Positions 46,746 to 52,444 of a stretch of DNA of 52,444 bases are shown piece after piece. The stretch is taken from NCBI GenBank assembly GCA_004380135.1, contig QXCR01000181.1:1-52444 (forward strand), read 5' to 3'. This DNA is from Stemphylium vesicarium. Its lineage: Eukaryota > Ascomycota > Dothideomycetes > Pleosporales > Pleosporaceae. Each line of letters starts with the position of its first letter. Within the stretch, counting starts at the first letter, position 1. The position numbers and the translations under genes were made by a program. The notes beneath the pieces were generated by a model. The model made no database searches. It saw only the letters and a program-made list of their open reading frames with translations, and was not told where the DNA came from.

Positions 46746-49732
46746 ATGGAGCTGCTAGATGCAGATACCGCTTCAAAAAAATCGATGTGTTACCGAGGAA
46801 TCGTCCGAGCACCACTGCACGCTTTGAAGTTTGGACACGGAATCGTTGCGGCCAGACATCGGGATCTGTCTTATGAAAATGTCATACGATTACAGAGGAT
46901 CTATGAGCAAGTAGGCTGCTCACGACTGCAAGAGGAGAATTTTATAAATGCTGTCATCGAGGACGATGAACTCGCTGTAGCACTATCCTTACACGGCATG
47001 TCGTTGGATGACATGCGCAGTCTCCAGTGGCCACAAGACGCTCCCACTTTGCATCTTGATAACTTACAATGTCTCGATGGCATGCACCGTATTGAAGCGG
47101 CACGACGCTTTCTGAACGAGAATGATAAATGGTGGATCGTGAGACTGTTCTCCTATGGTCAGTCACAAGGGACTATCTCTTTGCTTTCGTTAACGTGAAA
47201 GCAGATACCCCTAATCCAGTGCTAATTCGTATTGTTGAGGCATACTCCAACGAACAGAAGCCTTCTGACGGCGAGATCTTCCGTAAGATTAGATTGTACC
47301 ATCGAGAGAACGACCAAGAAGCCGAAAAAAGATGGTGGTCTCGCCTGGAGAAGTCCAAGCCTAAGGATTTGCGGCAGCTTTTCAGGCGCCCTTCACTTAC
47401 TGCCAGTTTCGATGCTTTGATTGACATGCCTGGGCTATGGGCTAAACTGCAGCTTGGAGCGCTCCACAGACTCTTGGTACTGAAGTGCGACGAGGTACGT
47501 GTACACTGGGACAAAGCAAGAAGCTTCCTAATCAGTATAGGAGATGACGCTTTACTTAGACCATGTCGCAAAAGCGTGGAAAAGGATCTTACGCTGCGGT
47601 GACACAATGCTACCTTTCTCGGCTGTTGACGCCGTCACTGTACAGAGCCTCGAGCTTCTGGCACCTAAGCATTCAATGATCGACAAGAGCCTTGTAATCG
47701 ATCTAATGAAATGTGGAAAGATATTCCCCTCGCAGGACGACAGTGAGATACGAAAAATCTTACTAGAAAATATTTGTGAATTTTCCGGCGTAATTCCGTC
47801 ACTTTGGACCTTTTTCGAGACACTAAAGTATCTGGAGCCCCTCTGTGAAGCGCTTAGACATTTGCTGGGCAGACAGATGAAACGTACGATACGGTCAAGC
47901 CTTGCTGGACTCTTTTTCGCTCCTAGCAAGAATATCGTACAGCTCAATGAGACTGAAGAGGTGGAAATCAAAGTTGGGCTCAGCAAGCAAGATGCAATGA
48001 TGGTTGCGTACACAGAGCTATGGGCATTCTGTAGCCGTCACTTTGATGGCTTGACAGCGTATACACCAAGAAAAGAAACAGGAAGATTAAGACCTCACGT
48101 GAAAGGACCTAATCCAGTCGTTTGGCAACACTTCGCAAAGCTCGCCATTTCTCGAGGTTTCCGGATAAAACATGCGCAAGATCTTGTAGCGCAGGAGGAG
48201 CAGTATCATTCACAACTGGCTTTGGATTACCTTTGCAAAGCAAAACCAATGTGTCCTAATTTCTCTAAGGACCACATCCAAAGAGTTTTGACAGCGGCAC
48301 AATCGTACCAGAGTCCTAGAACGAACGAACACATACTAGAACTCCTACATCCTAGCCTTGGTCGGCGAAGTGGTCGTTCTTTTGAGCTGGACTTTATCAA
48401 AGAGAAAGAGATAATGTTCCTTCCACAGCTGTATAGTGGTCCGCCATGCGGGGACTTGAATCTGAGACTATTGCGTCGCGACCTTTTCTCGTGCATTTTT
48501 GTCTCTCTAGAACTCCAGGCACGTTATTATCCATGTAAAACAAGTTCTTGCTAACATGACAATAGAGAGCTCACATTGGATTACCAACGACCACTTCTGT
48601 GTTGGCCCAAGACGTCATGGAGATCGACATCCCGCCTGAATCACCAAATCTAGATGCTCAGCACACCGAACTGCAACCACTCTACGAAACGCTTCAGCAG
48701 GAGCATAACAGTATATTAGCCCAGCAAGAGATTCTCGTGAGCAAATGTGGGGCGCAACATGAAAGGATTAATCATCTAGAGAATGAGAATGCAGAAATGA
48801 ATCGCCTCTTAGAAAAGCACACATTGGAACAACAAGAACTCAACGACGCGTACTGCCGCGCCATGGAAGAACAGAAATCCGGCCAGAAAGTTAAAGAACA
48901 GCTTCGAGATTTAGCCTACCAGTGGAAAGCACAGTCACAGAAAAACATGGAGCTTAACTCTACATGCACCAAGCTTCGACAAGAATTGAAAACGGCTTTG
49001 AAAGCTGGAGCATCGGACAGACCGCTCGAAAGGATAGAACAAGTAGAACCGCCGCTTCTCATAGAGGCCACGACCAAGGTGGATATGGTATCCAGCGACG
49101 ACGAGCCAAATTCAGATGATCCGACACCACATACTTGGACAGTAGAGTCCCATGATCGAAACCAGTATGAGATCTTTCTTATTCATAATGTTACAGAAGG
49201 GTTCGAATTGCAAGGTTATCGCTATGATATAAGCCAGAGTATTGAGGAGGCAATACCTCAAATAACCGGTTCTTTACGACAAGCTACAACCGCATTTGGC
49301 AGCGATCAGTTTCATGTGGTTACTATCCTGGGAATTTATCTCATTAACACAGAGCCTGCCTATCTTTTCGAGTCCCTCCAGGCGAATCGGACGATATTTA
49401 TCGGAAGCAAGGCCGCGCTGACAGTATTCGTTCCTACCATAATTGCAGGAGCGTCCTCTCCACAGCCTTATCACTCTATTAAGACTATCAAGCAGCCTGC
49501 TACCCAAGCTCTGGAAGAAGACACCACCAGAAAGGGTAAGCGAAAGCTGGGGGCAGCTACTAGAGAGACCACGATCAAACGTCGTCGCGCGGCTGGGGCT
49601 GAAGCAATGCCATCTGCCCCAAATACGAGAGCAAAGAAGAGAAAGCCCCTTGGGATCTTACGGTCCAAGAGAGTTAGGCGAAATGACCAGGCTGCTGCTA
49701 TCAATTCAACCCTAACGGCAACAGAGCAGTAA
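46746..49732 (+). CDS. DUF3723-family protein, copy 2, with coiled-coil and basic C-terminal tail
   Basis: A four-exon model of 942 residues, introns at 47158-47204 (donor GTCAGT), 47495-47540 and 48501-48565 (donor GTCTCT, branch CTAAC). Family blocks are very clear: RGIVRAPLHALKFGHG, CLDGMHRIEAARRFLNENDK, WWIVRLFSYD, DGEIFRKIRLYHRENDQEAE, RWWSRLEKSKPKDLRQLFRR, MPGLWAKLQLGALHRLLVLK, LELLAPKHSMIDKSLV and FFETLKYLEPL. After the last exon junction a heptad coiled coil (ERINHLENENAEMNRLLEKH) leads to a globular region and a Lys/Arg-rich tail with nuclear-signal-like clusters (TTIKRRRAAG, KKRKPLGILRSKRVRR). The tail might be a separate gene starting at the ATG at 48617, because the third donor is weak. 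Biochemistry unknown. Recurrent Starship cargo family. Confidence 0.87.
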
Positions 49733-51073
49733 ACCAACCACCTCGACATCTCAAGTAGAGATTTCTTCTTTGGTTTTATATGAAAATACGAAACTGGTTT
49801 ATTGTCTCTTTTGATACAACTAAGAGACTGGCTTCGACACACTCTGCTGTGCTAATAACGCTAGAGACAGATCTTAGAACTAATGATCTTGAGGTGCTAG
49901 AAGTGCTCACTAGAAATTTGTCTACCAACGAGACAACATCCAAATTAACTTACGCTGAGTAATTATTCAGTTTAGCAGGCAATGCACTCTCTTTTCACCG
50001 AGGTCAGCTTGTTAATGCGTGTACTTTAGGATGTCTTCCTTCTAAATAACCCAGCATATTCTGATGTGAAGACCGCACGGGACGCTGTCCCGTAAGACCC
50101 AATGTAGGATCAGGGATACGAAGCACTTCTTTCCTGCCGAAATCAGTTTCTCGATGCATGCCTTGAACTATCAATTTTCAGCAGCTTCGAAGTATCCCGC
50201 ATGGGATTTTGGATGCCGCGGGGAATGCGGGTACAAGGGACTTGTGTTCGAGTCTACATGAACCCTTTATGCCTAATTTGGACTTCTCTAGACCTCTAGG
50301 CTTTCACGTAACATAACGTGGATAGAACTTATGTCTGCATCCCTGATCAAGTTATCGGCCCTATACGACTACATCCCGCACGGTTTACACCCTTAGGCTT
50401 AGCAATTAAGTGCAGTCTTACGAGACACTGAAGAACTATATCATACTTGAACTTTAGCTTATTCCTCTGCCCAGATAAGCCTACTTATATAAACTTACGA
50501 TGTGCGTCTTTATACTCTCTAAAAGTTCTAATGCAAATCTAACCCAAGATATATCTAGTCATATTCTCTAGGGTGCTGGATAACCCAAGAGATCCAAAAG
50601 AGAATGATATGTCTCCCTCGCGGTATGAACAAGCTGTGCGCGCCTCCCTTGCGGAGCGCGGCCTTTGTGTAGTATTTCAGGTGGTAACTCAGGAACGTCT
50701 CCTTGTACTGATGCGGACTTATAACGTAAGCATTCATAGAGAAGAATGCAAGGAGAGCGCCCAAACCTAAAAGATACGATAATCAGTGAGGTTAAGGATG
50801 TGTTCCTAGCTGGGTCACATAAAGAAGATAATATCGTTTATGCAAGAAGGGAAGTTCGCAAGACAACAAGCTTCATGTACAGCACACGATATGTAACTGG
50901 CAGTCATCGAATAGATTAGAACAATGCGATGCCAGTTTGATAGCTCACGGACGTTTACGGACGATGTCATTCATGCCACAATCTAGTATCCTCTGAACTA
51001 CAGCTCTGAGCATCACGGTCGTCGAGCTAATCTCTCCACTGCTATCTCTGGTTTATTAGAGCATTATCTAGTC
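49733..51073. other. Gene-free, AT-rich stretch
   Basis: Only short frames. A perfect 7-bp hairpin with a 3-nt loop (ACGGGAC GCT GTCCCGT) is at 50077-50093, and GC-rich half-palindromes occur near 50195-50230. No gene or RNA is supported. Confidence 0.45.
50077..50093. repeat. Short perfect hairpin
   Basis: ACGGGAC-GCT-GTCCCGT: a 7-bp perfect stem and 3-nt loop about 345 bp after the DUF3723 stop. It could be part of a 3' structure or a decayed repeat. Confidence 0.35.
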
Positions 51074-51355
51074 TTAACAATTGAGATATTCAAACTCAGT
51101 CGCGACAGATACTGTATCGAAACCTACGTAGGGAGCATTGGTGAACAAGTCTACTTTCACATCAAACGCCATTGATGGACCTTTTCTTCTTGACGCGGCT
51201 AAGTAATGCTGATATGGCAGGAGTGCTTCGGACATGGAGAACGCAGATCGGAGCCCTCTATTCTGCCTCTGGTAGTCGCCGCTATATCGGAGTCTGGTCG
51301 ATATGTTGGTGGCTAGGTAGCGCTGAGAAGTCCTGCGCATATGTCTCCCACTCAT
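51074..51355 (-). pseudogene. Decayed gene fragment A, paralogous to 51858-52235
   Basis: An open frame of 93 codons without a motif. Its DNA near 51170-51220 (TGGACCTTTTCTTCTTGACG, then GGCTAAGTAATGC) resembles 52060-52110 (TGGACCTTTTTCTCCTAATG, then CCTAAGCAATGC), with many C/T and G/A differences. This suggests a duplicated sequence eroding by transition mutation. Confidence 0.3.
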
Positions 51356-51443
51356 GTGTCCGCTGCTCTTGCGTCTGGGCTTCGCGTTCTTGAAGTTCGT
51401 GTCCCTCGACTTCGCGTGTCTCTAGCTCTCCGAGTTTTGTGAG

Positions 51444-51839
51444 TTACGCCTGCGCTTCCTTGATAATCGCCTTGAACGTCGCCGCGAGATCCGATTTGCA
51501 GATCGACTGCTTCGAGGATGCGCTTCTCGGTCTCGGCCTACTGTGAGCGCGTTCGTGGTGAGCTTCTGCCGATTTGACTTCTTCTAGTTGCCAAACAAGC
51601 TGTCTGGCAGCCGCTAATAACGCGTCAATGGGCTCGTTATCGGAAGGACGTCGCGCCGCCATCATGAAATAGCAGACGTGAGACTCTGTCCTATGCCGCA
51701 GCGCGGCGCACCACGCAAACGCGTCGTTAGCGCACAGGCCGTAAGATCTGGCGGTGCAGTTGTGATCTGTGCGCGAGCTCGGCATCTGTTTATGCCGATT
51801 GCTCACGTGCGCAACTAGGCGATTAGCCTCACTCATCAT
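51444..51839 (-). CDS. Possible short gene with coiled-coil end
   Basis: A 131-codon frame. Residues 25-60 have scattered Cys (CTARSYGLCANDAFAWCAAL), and residues 70-95 form a helix (IDALLAAARQLVWQLEEVKS). The rest is Ser/Arg-rich. No family recognised. It lies between the two paralogous fragments and may be an exon of the same decayed unit. Confidence 0.28.
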   Translation of the reverse strand: MMSEANRLVAHVSNRHKQMPSSRTDHNCTARSYGLCANDAFAWCAALRHRTESHVCYFMMAARRPSDNEPIDALLAAARQLVWQLEEVKSAEAHHERAHSRPRPRSASSKQSICKSDLAATFKAIIKEAQA

Positions 51840-51857
51840 ACTGTAATTGTAGAACTC

Positions 51858-52235
51858 CTACTCGGGACATCGTACTACCACTGCTCGACATTGGTATACA
51901 GTAGCATTCTCTGTATCTTCTGAGTTGGGAGCTCTCAGATATATATGTCCTTTTGTTGTTGTTGACTTCCCAAGGTAACGCCTGGCCTGACAGATATCTA
52001 TGACCGATACACAGTGTGGGACACACGGGCAAACATATCTGTCTTCGTACCAAGAGCCGTTGGTGGACCTTTTTCTCCTAATGTCCCTAAGCAATGCAAA
52101 CGTGGCCGGAGAGCTTGATAGGACAGCCTGACACATATCAACCAATAAGGTGCCCGTGCGCAGCGCGCACGGATTCGCAGCGCGCACGCCGAACACTATC
52201 TGCTCAATCTCAAAAATGAGGCTCCACAACGCCAC
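51858..52235 (-). pseudogene. Decayed gene fragment B, paralogous to 51074-51355
   Basis: A 125-codon frame without a recognised domain (VRRQ-type basic stretch, CPCVPHCVSVIDICQ). It shares a diverged segment with fragment A. A GC-rich direct repeat CAGCGCGCAC occurs twice at about 52162-52190. Confidence 0.28.
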
Positions 52236-52299
52236 ACAATAGCTGAATACTGATAAAAATATTGTGTTGCAGTAATTAGATGCTTGCGATCAGCTTGTA

Positions 52300-52444
52300 C
52301 TATCTATATTTTTGTGGGAGGCTGACGTTGCGGCCACGTGATGTGAGCTTTGGTGGAGGAGCTGGAGGCTCTTCTTGAACTTGAGCACCAGCGCGAGCAG
52401 CCCTAACGCGTTTTTGACGCTTGTTGCTTGCTGAGGATACTTGT
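52300..52444 (-). CDS. C-terminal end of an unidentified protein cut by the right edge
   Basis: The minus-strand frame is open from the right edge to a TAG at 52300-52302 and gives 47 residues: a basic part (SNKRQKRVRAARAG), a proline run (EEPPAPPPKL) and the ending SRGRNVSLPQKYR. Basic-proline tails ending in RGRxxxxPxxYR are common at the ends of fungal transposon proteins, but the family cannot be named from this piece. Confidence 0.4.
   Translation of the reverse strand, partial: QVSSASNKRQKRVRAARAGAQVQEEPPAPPPKLTSRGRNVSLPQKYR

Noticed and set aside
50211..50260. tRNA-like T-loop (GTTCGAGTC)
   Set aside because: No matching acceptor stem, D-arm or anticodon arm could be placed around it.

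Overview
The window is nuclear DNA of a filamentous ascomycete (Pezizomycotina, perhaps Dothideomycetes). The evidence is gene content (HET/NB-ARC/TPR receptor, Zn2Cys6 factor, DUF1996, DUF3723, AA11-like copper oxygenases, Fot1/pogo transposases) and gene structure: intron-containing genes carry several introns of about 42-88 nt, mostly 44-60, with GT(A/G/C)NGN donors, CTRAC-type branch points and YAG acceptors. I assigned introns by eye; for most multi-exon models the exon sum is divisible by three, which supports them. No bacterial, organellar, rRNA, tRNA or CRISPR feature was seen.

Region 1 (1-13.7 kb) is a dense row of accessory genes: a C2H2 zinc-finger protein, a GPI-type wall protein, a DUF1996 secreted protein with a probable 1-nt frameshift, three unrecognised genes, a small MADS-like protein, a ferric-reductase-type flavocytochrome (FRE), a degenerate protein kinase and two coiled-coil proteins. 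Region 2 (14.3-29.3 kb) holds a patatin-like phospholipase with a RING-like cluster (PLP), a DUF3723 gene, a Zn2Cys6 regulator with a damaged acceptor, a BTB protein, a CSC1/OSCA channel, a large unrecognised protein with a faint Ulp1-like stretch, and a small WEPT-motif protein.

Region 3 (29.3-46.5 kb) is transposon-rich. A 2.1-kb pogo element with stop-riddled transposase lies inside an intron of a five-exon gene. An AA11-like oxygenase gene runs into one end of a 7.1-kb segment (34885-42010) bounded by long inverted repeats with TA termini; it carries a complete HET-NB-ARC-TPR NOD-like receptor (NLR) and a second pogo transposase, itself split by a 155-bp insertion with 5-bp target duplications. 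Beyond it lie a small Cys/His protein, a RING protein, a second AA11-like gene with an in-frame MITE that shares the 7.1-kb segment's terminal motif, and another MITE. Region 4 (46.7-52.4 kb) is a second DUF3723 gene with a long coiled-coil, basic tail, then a nearly gene-free, repeat-decayed stretch.

FRE + PLP + DUF3723 (twice) + NLR is the accessory set reported for Starship giant transposons of Pezizomycotina. No DUF3435 captain recombinase is visible, so the window is best read as the interior (or a captain-less remnant) of a Starship-like cargo region into which class II elements have nested. That reading, and the NLR-carrying pogo-like segment, are the two most interesting observations.
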